Shown piece after piece: positions 29,194 to 37,041 of a stretch of DNA of 64,000 nucleotides (positions within the stretch are counted from its first letter, which is position 1; each line of letters starts with the position of its first letter). The stretch spans positions 1-64,000 of the forward strand of contig JAMXLF010000015.1 of NCBI GenBank assembly GCA_024281055.1, written 5' to 3'. Position numbers and translations under genes: made by a program. This DNA comes from Geobacteraceae bacterium. GTDB taxonomy: Bacteria > Desulfobacterota > Desulfuromonadia > Geobacterales > Geobacteraceae. The notes under the pieces were generated by a model that saw only the letters and a list, made by a program, of their open reading frames with translations, ran no database searches and had not been told where the DNA came from.

Positions 29194-29604
29194 ATGAACG
29201 AACTGAGGGAGAGCGAAGAGATCGAATCGATCGGTGATCTGGCAAAAGAACTGGGGCTGACCACCAGGACCTTGCGCTACTGGGAAGAGGTGGCAATCAT
29301 AGAATCGGTGCAGCGGGCCGACGGAGCCACCCGGGGCTACACCCCTTATTACGTCCGGCGCATCAAATTCATCATGAAATTGAAGGAACTGGGGCTCACC
29401 ATCAAGGAGCTGCAGGACCTGTACATCGCTTACGGCGAAGCGAAACAGACAGAAAAAATGATCCCGAAGCTTGTGGAGATACTCGATGACCATATCCACA
29501 AGGTCGACGAAAAGATGGCAAAACTGGCCTCGTTGCGCAAGGAGCTCGTGGATTACCGCCAGCGGATGATGACGAAATTCAATCTGCCGAAAGAAAACGT
29601 CTGA
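29194..29604 (+). CDS. MerR-family transcriptional regulator
   Basis: A 136-residue DNA-binding protein. The winged helix spans about residues 12-80 (SIGDLAKELGLTTRTLRYWEE, then RGYTPYYVRRIKFIMKLKELGLTIKEL) and a coiled-coil dimer helix covers 88-125. There is no C-terminal metal- or drug-binding domain. The length and acyl-CoA context recall LiuR-type MerR proteins that control branched-chain and fatty acid catabolism in proteobacteria. It is the only plus-strand gene in the first 34 kb and is divergent from the operon it probably controls. Repeated ACGTAAA sites at three operon heads make it the likely common regulator. Confidence 0.85.
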   Translation: MNELRESEEIESIGDLAKELGLTTRTLRYWEEVAIIESVQRADGATRGYTPYYVRRIKFIMKLKELGLTIKELQDLYIAYGEAKQTEKMIPKLVEILDDHIHKVDEKMAKLASLRKELVDYRQRMMTKFNLPKENV

Positions 29605-29663
29605 GGATAGTTACAGACTCAAAGGATGTTTTGAAACGCCGCCCCAGCCTGTGGCGATAAAAG

Positions 29664-29690
29664 AAAAGCCCCGTTCTCGCGGGGCTTTTT
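29664..29690 (+). terminator. Bidirectional terminator after the MerR gene
   Basis: AAAAGCCCCG-TTCT-CGCGGGGCTTTTT: a strong stem with A and T tracts on either side. It can serve both the MerR gene and the convergent TPR gene. Confidence 0.85.
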
Positions 29691-29728
29691 GCGTGTCCTT
29701 TCTTACAACTGCTGACAATCCGAAGACG

Positions 29729-30151
29729 CTACTTCTGCTCCTTGAGCTTGGCCACATTAGCGCAGCCGTTCTGGTTCTTCAGGGTGCAGGACTTCTGGAA
29801 ATCGGCCAGCGCCTTCTCCTTCTCGCCCTTGCCGACGTAGGCAACCCCCCGGTTGTTGTATGCCTCGGCGTTGTCAGGCTTGAGCACTACGGCCCGGCTC
29901 AGGTCGCGGATGGACTCGTCGAGCTGGCCGTTTTGCCGGTAGGCCCGGCCCCTGACGTAATACAAGTCGGCCGAATCATTCTTGAGGGCGATGGCCTTGC
30001 TGTACTGCTCGATCGCCTTGGCGTACGCCCCTTGCTTGTTGTACTCCACCCCCCGCCGGTAGAATTGCTTGTAATCACCATTGGCGGCTACGGCGCTGCC
30101 GACGGTGACCACCAGGTAAACCAGCGCTACGGTCATTCTGCTCCACGACAT
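29729..30151 (-). CDS. Secreted TPR-repeat protein
   Basis: 140 residues with an N-terminal signal peptide (hydrophobic MTVALVYLVVTVGSAVAA, likely cut after AVAA) followed by three TPR units: YNKQGAYAKAIEQYSKAIAL near 34, YVRGRAYRQNGQLDESIRDL near 66 and NNRGVAYVGKGEKEKALADF near 100. A scaffold protein of the periplasm; the partner is unknown. It converges with the MerR gene and appears monocistronic. Confidence 0.85.
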   Translation of the reverse strand: MSWSRMTVALVYLVVTVGSAVAANGDYKQFYRRGVEYNKQGAYAKAIEQYSKAIALKNDSADLYYVRGRAYRQNGQLDESIRDLSRAVVLKPDNAEAYNNRGVAYVGKGEKEKALADFQKSCTLKNQNGCANVAKLKEQK

Positions 30152-30260
30152 CTGTTACCTCCTCGATCGTCCATAATCCGCGCCCCCCTGGAGGGGCCGT
30201 CACGCGGCTGGCCGCCAGTATACATGAATGGGCGGGAAATTCAACCTTTGGGCACTTCCC

Positions 30261-30518
30261 TCACCAGTCGCCGAGGGGAGAGCAGGCCAGAAGCCGTTTC
30301 TCGGCACGGTTCAGCTTCTTTATCTCAGCCTCTCGCCTGCCGGCACTGCTCCGGGTATGCCCGGTCTCCAGATATACCACCTTTTCCGGCCGCCGGCCAC
30401 GGAAATACCTGGCGCCCTTCCCCTCTGCGTGCATGCGCAGGCGCCGGGCCAGGTCGGTTGTGATGCCGGTGTAGAGGGAGTTGTCCGAGCAGAGAATGAT
30501 ATAGACCTGCCAGTTCAT
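30261..30518 (-). CDS. GIY-YIG nuclease family protein
   Basis: 85 residues from the ATG at 30516-30518. The GIY-YIG motif appears as VYIILCSDNSLYTGITTDLARRL (residues 5-27), with RYFRGRRPEKVVYLE near 38 and the downstream Glu in REAEIKKLNRAEK near 66. UPF0213/YhbQ-like; the cellular role is not established. Stand-alone gene downstream of the cstA terminator. Confidence 0.88.
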   Translation of the reverse strand: MNWQVYIILCSDNSLYTGITTDLARRLRMHAEGKGARYFRGRRPEKVVYLETGHTRSSAGRREAEIKKLNRAEKRLLACSPLGDW

Positions 30519-30623
30519 GGATGGGGATGCCTCGGAAAGGTGATTGCCATCGCTGAAAAGTATCACGTAACGGCGACCAGGACAACAGGAACGACAGAGG
30601 GACCGACAGCCCGTCAAAAAACC

Positions 30624-30664
30624 GGGGCCAGGCCCGATCATCGGCTGATCGATGCCTGGCCCCT
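30624..30664 (-). terminator. Terminator of cstA
   Basis: GGGGCCAGGC and GCCTGGCCCC make a 10-bp stem; on the minus strand it is followed by GG and TTTTTT. Confidence 0.8.
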
Positions 30665-30695
30665 TGTCAGTTGGCGGAGGCGGAGCGGTGGCCGG

Positions 30696-32507
30696 CTATT
30701 CCTCCACAACCTGCAGCACGGGCTCTCCGTACTGATCGCGCACCGTTTCCTTCACCCCGAGGAGGCCGTACCACTTACGGAACGCCTCGATGAAGACGAT
30801 CGCCATAAGTATCATGAGTACCACCGACAGGACCGCCAGGAGCATGAGTCCCTTGGGCAGGTAGTTCCGCGTGATGTTGAGGTAGCCGGCGGACATGGTG
30901 ACCGGGATCATGAAGATGCCGGGGACTGCGGTGATCCAGGCGTATCGTGCCTTGCCGAGCCTGATCAGCATGGTGGTGCAGATGATGAGCCCGCTGGTGG
31001 CCAAAAGCTGGTTGCTCATGCCGAACAGCGGCCAGATGGTGGTGATGTCACCGGTGTAGACCAGGTACCCCCAGGAAAAGGTGAAGAGGAGACTGGTGAT
31101 GACGATGCCCGGCTTCCACTTGGGCTCGGCGAAGCGGGGCACCACCTTCCCCAGCATCTCCTGGAGCATGTACCGCCCGACCCGGGTGCCGGTGTCGACG
31201 GCGGTGAGGATGAAGACCGCCTCGAACATGATGGCAAAATGGTACCAGTAGGCCATCATCCCTTTCATGAAGGGGATGGAGGAGAAGATGTAGGCCATCC
31301 CCACCGCCAGGGAGACGGCGCCGCCGGGGCGCCCCTGGACCTGTTCCCCCACCTGCTGGGCCAGTTGCGGGAGGTGCACCGGGGCCATGCCGAGGGTCTG
31401 GTAGACCTTGGGGGCAGCGTTGATGGCGAAGTAGTCGGAGGGCACCAGCACGCAGGCCGCGATCAGGGCCATGATCGCCACGAATCCCTCGGTCAGCATG
31501 GCGCCGTAGCCCACGAACAGGACATCCCGCTCGCTGCCGATCATCTTCGGGGTGGTGCCGGTGCCGATGACGGCGTGGAAGCCGGAGAGCGCCCCGCAGG
31601 CGATGGTGATGAAGACGAAGGGGAAGACCGCCCCGGGGATGATGGGACCGCCTCCGGCAACGTACTTCGTGACCGGCTCCATGGCCAGCTGCGGGTGGAC
31701 CGCGACGATCCCCAGGGCCAGCATGACGATGGTGCCGATCTTGAGGTAGGTGGAGAGGTAGTCCCGCGGGCAGAGGAGGAGCCACACCGGCAGCACCGAG
31801 GCGAGGAAACCGTAGATCGGGATGAAGACGGCGATCTCTTTCTTGGTGAAGGTGAACATCTTCGCCAGGGTCGGGTCGGCGGCGATGTACGGGCCCGACA
31901 CGATGGCCAGGAAGAGGAGGACCACGCCGATCACGCTCGCCCCCGTGACGTCGCCGGGGCGGACCTTGTGCAGGTAGAGCCCCATCAGGAGCGCGATGGG
32001 AATGGTGCAGACCACGGTGTACGTGCCCCAGGGGCTGGAGAACATGGCGTTCACGACGGCGATGGAGAGGCCGGCGAGGGTAAGGATGAGGATGAACAGG
32101 ATGGCGAAGGAGGCGACCGTGCCGGCCACCCTGCCGATTTCGTACTCGGCGATCCGGGAGAGGCTTTTCCCCTTGTGCCGCACCGAGGCGAACAGCACGA
32201 CCATGTCGTGGACCGCGCCGGCGACGACGCAGCCGATGATGATCCAGAGCGCGCCGGGGAGGAAGCCGAACTGGGCGGCGAGGACCGGGCCGAGAAGCGG
32301 CCCGGCCGCGGCGATGGCGGCGAAGTGGTGGCCGAACAGAACGTACTTGTTCGTCTTGACGTAGTCGTGGCCGTCGGCGAGCTTCACCGAGGGTGGTTCC
32401 CGCTCCTGGTTCAGGACCAGGACCTTTTGGGCGATGAACAGGCCGTAGAACCTGTAGGCGAGAGCGAATACACAGAGCGCAACGAAAACCAGAGTCAGAG
32501 CATTCAT
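30696..32507 (-). CDS. cstA: Carbon starvation protein CstA-type transporter
   Basis: A large inner-membrane transporter (603 residues, about 16 spans) of the CstA family, whose members import pyruvate or peptides. AGGAGG precedes the ATG at 32505-32507. Typical features: DGHDYVKTNKYVLFGHHFAAIAAAGPL near 50, GPVLAAQFGFLPG near 75, and the SGFHAVIGTGTTPKMIGSE segment near 315. Monocistronic, with its own promoter at 32635-32663 and terminator at 30624-30664. Confidence 0.92.
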   Translation of the reverse strand: MNALTLVFVALCVFALAYRFYGLFIAQKVLVLNQEREPPSVKLADGHDYVKTNKYVLFGHHFAAIAAAGPLLGPVLAAQFGFLPGALWIIIGCVVAGAVHDMVVLFASVRHKGKSLSRIAEYEIGRVAGTVASFAILFILILTLAGLSIAVVNAMFSSPWGTYTVVCTIPIALLMGLYLHKVRPGDVTGASVIGVVLLFLAIVSGPYIAADPTLAKMFTFTKKEIAVFIPIYGFLASVLPVWLLLCPRDYLSTYLKIGTIVMLALGIVAVHPQLAMEPVTKYVAGGGPIIPGAVFPFVFITIACGALSGFHAVIGTGTTPKMIGSERDVLFVGYGAMLTEGFVAIMALIAACVLVPSDYFAINAAPKVYQTLGMAPVHLPQLAQQVGEQVQGRPGGAVSLAVGMAYIFSSIPFMKGMMAYWYHFAIMFEAVFILTAVDTGTRVGRYMLQEMLGKVVPRFAEPKWKPGIVITSLLFTFSWGYLVYTGDITTIWPLFGMSNQLLATSGLIICTTMLIRLGKARYAWITAVPGIFMIPVTMSAGYLNITRNYLPKGLMLLAVLSVVLMILMAIVFIEAFRKWYGLLGVKETVRDQYGEPVLQVVEE

Positions 32508-32634
32508 AATACCTCCTGTCAATTGGTGAGGCTGTCCTTATGGCTCTTCCGCGACCCTCCTGGCTGTTTTTTACGCCACTCCCTCGATTCGGATTTAATA
32601 AGGCAAGGCAGGATGTTAATTAAACATTAATAAA

Positions 32635-32663
32635 ACTATATGCCAACGCATCTTCATTGTCAA
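32635..32663 (-). promoter_or_regulatory. Promoter of cstA
   Basis: Minus-strand TTGACA (32658-32663), a 17-base spacer and TATAGT (32635-32640). The transcript would have a leader of ~120 bases rich in TTAAT motifs. Confidence 0.75.
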
Positions 32664-32698
32664 TATCTCTCCCCTCGTCCAGCCTGCAGCTTTGGGTA

Positions 32699-33043
32699 TC
32701 AGTACGGCCGCAGCTGGGCACCCGCACCGATGTGCCAGTGGAGGTGCTTGGAGGACTGGTACGCCCCCAGATTGGTATAGACGCGGGCCGCCCCGAAGCG
32801 GGCCATGAAATCACCGGCGATCAGCTTCGCGGCCTGCATCAGCTCCAGGAGCAGCTCGTTGTCCGACTCCTCCAGGGCAAGGAGGGATTCGACGTGCTTT
32901 CTGGGGAGGAGGACGACGTGGTTCTCCCACAGGGGGTTCGTGTGGTAAAAGGCGAAGACCCGCTCGTTCTCGAAGTAGACCGGGACGTCGAGAAGGCCCT
33001 TCAGGATCTTGCCGCAGTAAAAATCACAGGTGGGGTCGGTCAT
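32699..33043 (-). CDS. HIT-family nucleotide hydrolase
   Basis: 114 residues from the ATG at 33041-33043. The HIT signature HLHWH lies near residue 101 in SSKHLHWHIGAG, and an LPRKHVESL segment lies near 45. HIT enzymes hydrolyse nucleotide phosphoramidates and AMP conjugates. Its start overlaps the doc stop (ATGA), so it is coupled to the AbrB-Doc pair. Whether that link is functional is open. The C-terminal half seems short compared with Hint proteins. Confidence 0.88.
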   Translation of the reverse strand: MTDPTCDFYCGKILKGLLDVPVYFENERVFAFYHTNPLWENHVVLLPRKHVESLLALEESDNELLLELMQAAKLIAGDFMARFGAARVYTNLGAYQSSKHLHWHIGAGAQLRPY

Positions 33044-33444
33044 GGTGTGTGGGTTCCTCCTCGACTGCCGCGTGTATGACGGCGCAGCCATTCCTCCGCA
33101 TCCTTCGCCTTGGCCTTGCCCGTAGCCATCGCCATCGTGAACCGGTACAACTCGTCCTGGGATGTCTCGATCGGGGAGCCGCGCCGGGCGAGGAAAATGC
33201 CGGCCGCGGTGATCGCGGTGCGTTTGTTGCCGTCAACAAATGGATGATTCGTGATGATCGATTCCATGAGGGCGGCGGCTTTGGCAAAGATGTCCGGGTA
33301 GAGATCGTCGCCGTCGAAGGTGGCATCGGGCCGCGCTGCGGCCGCCTGCAACGCACCCAGGTCACGGACACCGTGGGCGCCGCCCGTCGCCTCGATGAGC
33401 CGGTAATGGATGAACAGGAGCTGCTGGGACGTCAGGGAATCCAT
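33040..33444 (-). CDS. doc: Doc/Fic-family toxin
   Basis: Death-on-curing-type protein, 134 residues. The Fic core HPFVDGNKRTAITAAGIFL near residue 67 has the Doc version of the motif (HxFxDxNKR), which in phage P1 Doc phosphorylates EF-Tu. It starts directly at the stop codon of the AbrB-type antitoxin gene and overlaps the HIT gene by 4 bases, forming a three-gene operon. Confidence 0.9.
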   Translation of the reverse strand: MDSLTSQQLLFIHYRLIEATGGAHGVRDLGALQAAAARPDATFDGDDLYPDIFAKAAALMESIITNHPFVDGNKRTAITAAGIFLARRGSPIETSQDELYRFTMAMATGKAKAKDAEEWLRRHTRGSRGGTHTP

Positions 33445-33690
33445 CTACTCAGCCAGTTTCTTCAATGCCGGGCCATACTGCTCGATAAAATCGTTGACCT
33501 GGGCAGCGAACTCCGCATCCACTCCTTCGGCATAGTCAGCCCGCTTTACCGGCTCGATCACGATCCGCCCATGTTCCTCGTCCAGCTGGACCTCGACCTC
33601 GGAGCCGACCGCCAGTTTAAGCTTCGTCAGGGCCTCGACCGGCAAGGATATCCCACGGCTGTTGCCGATCGCACATATCTTGCGGCGCAT
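33445..33690 (-). CDS. AbrB/MazE-type antitoxin of Doc
   Basis: 81 residues from the ATG at 33688-33690. The N-terminal swapped-hairpin DNA-binding segment is CAIGNSRGISLPVEALTKLKL (residues 5-25), followed by an acidic tail that would bind Doc. GGAGG lies upstream of the ATG. It probably represses the operon through the palindrome at 33708-33726. Confidence 0.87.
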   Translation of the reverse strand: MRRKICAIGNSRGISLPVEALTKLKLAVGSEVEVQLDEEHGRIVIEPVKRADYAEGVDAEFAAQVNDFIEQYGPALKKLAE

Positions 33691-33707
33691 TGTTTCCTCC
33701 TGCACAC

Positions 33708-33747
33708 GTTATAACCGGATTATAACAGACAAGAATCGAAGCCTCAA
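33708..33747 (-). promoter_or_regulatory. Promoter and operator of the AbrB-Doc-HIT operon
   Basis: Minus-strand TTGAGG (33742-33747), a 17-base spacer and TATAAT (33719-33724). A perfect inverted repeat GTTATAA-5-TTATAAC (33708-33726) overlaps the -10, as expected for toxin-antitoxin autorepression. Confidence 0.78.
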
Positions 33748-33785
33748 ACGAAAAAAGGAAAGGCCCAAAAGGTTCTCAACAAAAC

Positions 33786-33915
33786 CCGGCACACGGATGA
33801 CACGGATTTTACGGATAAAATCTGATCAATCGAAAACTTTCTTTTGAAATAAATTCCAGAAAAGGGTTTATCCGCCTTGATCCGTCCAATCCGTTAAATC
33901 CGTGTGAAACGCCTT
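33786..33915. repeat. ATCCGTGT repeat element R0
   Basis: CACACGGATGACACGGATTT on the left and ATCCGTTAAATCCGTGTGAAA on the right form a long imperfect inverted repeat. The right-hand ATCCGCCTTGATCCGTCCAAT block is the same one that precedes the HNH-tail repeats at 36844, 37838, 38806 and 39549. With the promoters around it, this accounts for the 346-base gap between the antitoxin and pyrophosphatase genes. Confidence 0.8.
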
Positions 33916-33962
33916 TTCTCATCAAATCCTTCTACCTCCCCGTGTCAGGGATGCTTAGAGAT

Positions 33963-33991
33963 TTGACAATGCTCCGGGGGCTCTCTATACT
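33963..33991 (+). promoter_or_regulatory. Promoter of the pyrophosphatase gene
   Basis: TTGACA (33963-33968), 17 bases, TATACT (33986-33991). A GGAGAG ribosome site lies before the ATG at 34037. Confidence 0.8.
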
Positions 33992-34036
33992 TCCAGTTCG
34001 CGGTCACGACACCGCCAGATCGGAAGGAGAGCCGCA

Positions 34037-35683
34037 ATGGAGAAAACCATCTACGTGATCGGGCACAGGAATCCCGACATCGATTCCGTCGCATCGGCCA
34101 TCGCCTATGCCGCACTGAAGCGCGAACTCGGCCAGACGAACGTCGTGGCCGCCATGGCGGGCGAGCCGAACCCGCAGACCCTCTACGTCCTCGACCGCCT
34201 CGGGCTGGAGCCACCCCGCTACCTTGCGGATGTGCGCCCCAAGGTCCGCGACATCCTCAACCGCCAGCCGGTCACCGCCGGCGAGGAAATGCCCCTCAGG
34301 GACGCGCTGGAGCTCTTCCACCAGCACACGATCCGGGTCCTGCCGGTGATCGACCGGGGGAATGTACCTGTCGGCGTCGTATCGCTCCTCAAGCTCTCCG
34401 AGAAGTACCTGGTGGCGGGCACGGACCGGAAACGGGGGATCGATGCCTCGCTCCGCTCCCTCGCCTCCTGCCTCGCCGGGGAATTCCTCACCGGCGCCCC
34501 GGGCGACACGGTGGAGCACCTGCACCTCTTCATCGGGGCCATGGTCGAGGAGTCGTTCTCCAGCAGGATCGAAGGGCACGACCCGGCAACCCTCCTGATC
34601 ATGACCGGCGACCGGCCGTCCATCCAGCAGGCGGCCATCGAGAAGGGGGTGCGGCTCCTCGTGGTGACCGGGGGGCTGGCGGTCGCCGCCGACCTCCTGG
34701 CCCGGGCCCGCGAGCTCGGCGTCACCGTGCTCTCCACTCCCCACGACACGGCCACCGCCGCCTGGCTGGCCCGGCTCGCCACTCCCCTCTCCCGCTTCGT
34801 CGAGCCCCGATTCGAGAAGATCGGCGTCGCCGAGACCTTCGAGCACCTCCGCCTGAAGCTCCTCCACTCGGGAGAACCGGCGGTGATCGCCGTGGAGGAG
34901 GACGGGACCATCGCCGGGGTCGCCACCAAGTCGTCGCTCCTGGCGCCCATGCCCTACGCGCTCATCCTGGTGGACCACAACGAGCTGAGCCAGGCGGTGC
35001 CGGGGGCCGAGGCAGTGGAGATCCTGGAAGTGATCGACCACCACAAGCTCGGCAACCCTCCCACCAGCCAGCCGATCACCTTCATGGCGGCGCCGGTGGG
35101 GAGCACCTGCACCGTGATCGCCTCCCTCTACCGCGAGCGGGGCCTCTCGCCGACCGCGCAGATCGCCACGCTCCTCCTGGCCGGCATCCTCTCCGACACC
35201 GTCATCCTCAAGTCGCCGACGACCACCGAGCGCGACCGGGAGATGGTCTCCTGGCTGGAGGGGCTCGCCGGAACGGGGCACGTGGAGTTCGGCCGGGAGA
35301 TCTTCGCCTCCTGCAGCGGCTTCGGCGCCCACGGCTCGCCCGAGAAGGCCATCCGGGCCGATTTCAAGCAGTTCTCGGCCGCCGGCGTCCTCTTCGGGGT
35401 CGGCCAGGTGGAGGTGGTCGGTTTCGACGAGTTCTTCGAGCTCAAGGAAAGGCTGCGGGAGGAGCTGAGGCGGGTGAAGGAGGCGGATCGCCTGGAACTG
35501 GCGGGGTTGATGGTGACCGACATCCATACCGAGACGACGCTCTTCCTGGCGGAGGGGAAGAACGAGCTGGCCCACGTCATGGGCTATCCCCAGCTTGAGC
35601 CGCACCTGTATGAGCTCAAGGGGGTCATGTCGCGCAAGAAGCAGATGGTGCCCCATCTGATGAACGTGCTGGCGAAGCTCTAG
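34037..35683 (+). CDS. Manganese-dependent inorganic pyrophosphatase with CBS/DRTGG regulatory insert
   Basis: Family II pyrophosphatase of the DHH superfamily, hydrolysing PPi to phosphate. 548 residues, well above the ~310 of the plain enzyme. The metal motif GHRNPDIDSVASA lies at residues 8-20. The insert from about 70 to 295 contains CBS halves (AVTAGEEMPLRDALELF-like segment near 85; HSGEPAVIAVEEDGTIAGV near 275) and a DRTGG-type domain between them. VIDHHKLGN near 334 is the DHH motif. CBS-PPases are usually controlled by adenine nucleotides. Likely monocistronic. Confidence 0.92.
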   Translation: MEKTIYVIGHRNPDIDSVASAIAYAALKRELGQTNVVAAMAGEPNPQTLYVLDRLGLEPPRYLADVRPKVRDILNRQPVTAGEEMPLRDALELFHQHTIRVLPVIDRGNVPVGVVSLLKLSEKYLVAGTDRKRGIDASLRSLASCLAGEFLTGAPGDTVEHLHLFIGAMVEESFSSRIEGHDPATLLIMTGDRPSIQQAAIEKGVRLLVVTGGLAVAADLLARARELGVTVLSTPHDTATAAWLARLATPLSRFVEPRFEKIGVAETFEHLRLKLLHSGEPAVIAVEEDGTIAGVATKSSLLAPMPYALILVDHNELSQAVPGAEAVEILEVIDHHKLGNPPTSQPITFMAAPVGSTCTVIASLYRERGLSPTAQIATLLLAGILSDTVILKSPTTTERDREMVSWLEGLAGTGHVEFGREIFASCSGFGAHGSPEKAIRADFKQFSAAGVLFGVGQVEVVGFDEFFELKERLREELRRVKEADRLELAGLMVTDIHTETTLFLAEGKNELAHVMGYPQLEPHLYELKGVMSRKKQMVPHLMNVLAKL

Positions 35684-35707
35684 AACTACCGGATTGCTGC
35701 CGTGGAA

Positions 35708-35730
35708 TATTCTACTCCAACTGTAGAATA
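35708..35730. promoter_or_regulatory. Inverted repeat TATTCTAC-7-GTAGAATA
   Basis: Perfect 8-bp arms lie between the pyrophosphatase stop and the small cysteine-rich gene. It is AT-rich with no T tract, so it looks more like an operator than a terminator. Confidence 0.45.
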
Positions 35731-35870
35731 GTGTACTTTGAGGCTGGTGGATCTGGTGGCCCGATGTCATAACCGGCTGAAATAAGGGCCTTTCTCGAAT
35801 TGGCACGTTATATGGAATAGACCTGATAGAACCGGGAAATCCGGACTAACACTATCGGAGGTCACTCGTC

Positions 35871-36017
35871 ATGAAAAAGAAAACCGTTCTGATCGCTGCC
35901 GCAATAACCGCCCTCACCCTCGGCGCCGCCACGTTCGCGGTCGCCGCGAAAACCGGCTACACATGCTGCAGCCCTGCCCAGGCATGCTGCCAGGTGAAGC
36001 AGGCCTGCTGCCAGTAA
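35871..36017 (+). CDS. Small secreted peptide with three Cys-Cys pairs
   Basis: A 48-residue gene with GGAGG nine bases upstream of the ATG. Residues 1-26 form a signal peptide (KKK, then a long hydrophobic run ending FAVAA). The ~22-residue mature part, KTGYTCCSPAQACCQVKQACC plus Q, holds six cysteines in three adjacent pairs spaced by 6-7 residues. I do not recognise the family. Metal binding or redox-stabilised peptide functions are possible. It has its own terminator, so it is probably a discrete transcript. Confidence 0.75.
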   Translation: MKKKTVLIAAAITALTLGAATFAVAAKTGYTCCSPAQACCQVKQACCQ

Positions 36018-36037
36018 CCGGCAGCACAAGGAAGGAC

Positions 36038-36063
36038 AAGGGGCGGGTGACCGCCCCTTTATT
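36038..36063 (+). terminator. Terminator of the small Cys-rich peptide gene
   Basis: GGGGCGG-GTGA-CCGCCCC followed by TTTATTT: a perfect 7-bp GC stem. Confidence 0.82.
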
Positions 36064-36102
36064 TCATTCAGCCCAGGCACCAAAAAGCCTGCATGCGCGC
36101 TG

Positions 36103-36185
36103 CATTCAGCTGCCGAGGAACTTGTGGGTGCGGTGCCAGGAGAGGTGCTGCTGCGCCGGCCGGTGGGTGGGGTTTGCGGGGACGC
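36103..36185 (-). pseudogene. HNH endonuclease 3'-end fragment, repeat copy R1
   Basis: Read on the minus strand it encodes VPANPTHRPAQQHLSWHRTH then KFLGS and a stop. This is the C-terminal end of the HNH family seen in longer form at 39696-39976. It starts at the very base after the VapC stop codon. Confidence 0.8.
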
Positions 36186-36560
36186 CTACTGTTTCGGGAA
36201 ATACTGCACGCCGGGGATGCCGCGGAAATGCTCATCCTGGGTCCAGAGGACCGCATCGTGAAGCCGGGCCGTCGCCAGTATGATGCTGTCGGCCATGGGG
36301 AGCGCCAGTTCCAGGCTCGTCTTTGCTGCGACCATCGCCAGGGACGGCGACAGCTCCACAGCTCTTCCCTGCTGCATGAGGGCTGCCGCCTGCAGGGCGG
36401 CGTCTTCTCCACGCTGGCGACACACCACTTTGAACACCTCGTAGATGGTGACCGTCGGGACGATGAGCGACGCCCGGTCAGCGAGAGGAAGAGCGAATTC
36501 CCCCGCATTCGGTCCGTCCGCGAAAAATTCCAGCCAGGCGGAAGAGTCAACGACGTTCAT
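36186..36560 (-). CDS. vapC: VapC-type PIN-domain toxin
   Basis: PIN-domain ribonuclease toxin, 124 residues from the ATG at 36558-36560. Acidic active-site residues are visible: Asp in MNVVDSSAWLEFF (residue 5), Glu in TIYEVFK near 41, Asp in LPMADSIILATA near 90 and Asp in LWTQDEHFRGI near 108. It overlaps the antitoxin stop by 4 bases. Its stop codon abuts repeat copy R1. Confidence 0.88.
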   Translation of the reverse strand: MNVVDSSAWLEFFADGPNAGEFALPLADRASLIVPTVTIYEVFKVVCRQRGEDAALQAAALMQQGRAVELSPSLAMVAAKTSLELALPMADSIILATARLHDAVLWTQDEHFRGIPGVQYFPKQ

Positions 36561-36763
36561 ACGCGGTCCGGCTCCCGCTCCACGGCGGTATCGATACCTT
36601 TCAGGAACCCGCGCATGTCCGCGATTTCCCGCTCCGGGATCAGCTCGATCCGGTTGCCGTAGGCGACGACCTGCATCCGCTGGCCAGCCACCAGGTGCAG
36701 CTTTTCCCGCACTTCGCGGGGAATGACGACCTGGAATTTCGGGGAAATTTTTACTGCTTCCAT
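36557..36763 (-). CDS. vapB: AbrB-type antitoxin (VapB)
   Basis: 68 residues with the looped-hinge hairpin DNA-binding motif KISPKFQVVIPREVREKLHL (residues 5-24) and an acidic C-terminal tail with ADMRGFLKGIDTAVERE for toxin binding. First gene of the vapBC pair, coupled to vapC by ATGA. Confidence 0.87.
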   Translation of the reverse strand: MEAVKISPKFQVVIPREVREKLHLVAGQRMQVVAYGNRIELIPEREIADMRGFLKGIDTAVEREPDRV

Positions 36764-36794
36764 ACACCCTCACTATCGATGATGTTTTCGTAAA

Positions 36795-36823
36795 ACGATA
36801 TACCTGTCGATGCGTGTTGTCAA
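36795..36823 (-). promoter_or_regulatory. Promoter of vapBC
   Basis: Minus-strand TTGACA (36818-36823), a 17-base spacer and TATCGT (36795-36800), about 32 bases upstream of vapB. Confidence 0.6.
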
Positions 36824-36843
36824 GCTAATGCGCCAGGGAAGGG

Positions 36844-37041
36844 ATTATCCGTCTTGATCAGTTCAATCCGTCAGATCCGTGTGAAAGGTTTTATCGGGCA
36901 GGGCATTCAGCTACCGAGGAACTTGTGGGTGCGGTGTCATACGAGGTGGTGCTGCGCCGGTCCGTGGGCGGGGTTTGCGGGGATGGGTGATTTTCCTGTC
37001 TTTCATGCGGGCGAGGAGGCGTTTTCGGCTGGCGCAGGCTT
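36844..37041 (-). pseudogene. HNH endonuclease 3'-end fragment with ATCCGTGT block, repeat copy R2
   Basis: The plus strand begins TTATCCGTCTTGATCAGTTC and CATTCAG lies at 36904. The minus strand encodes a degenerate, frameshifted HNH tail (a LLARMKDRKIT part is still readable), longer than R1. It ends at the stop codon of the HEPN pseudogene. Confidence 0.75.

Noticed and set aside
30228-32630. 800-codon open frame opposite cstA
   Set aside because: Composition is almost entirely D/E/G/H/R, the mirror of a hydrophobic transporter gene.
35795-35830. Sigma-54 promoter TTGGCACGTTATATGG before the Cys-rich peptide gene
   Set aside because: The -24-like TTGGCAC is good, but the expected TTGC at -12 is replaced by ATGG; not convincing.
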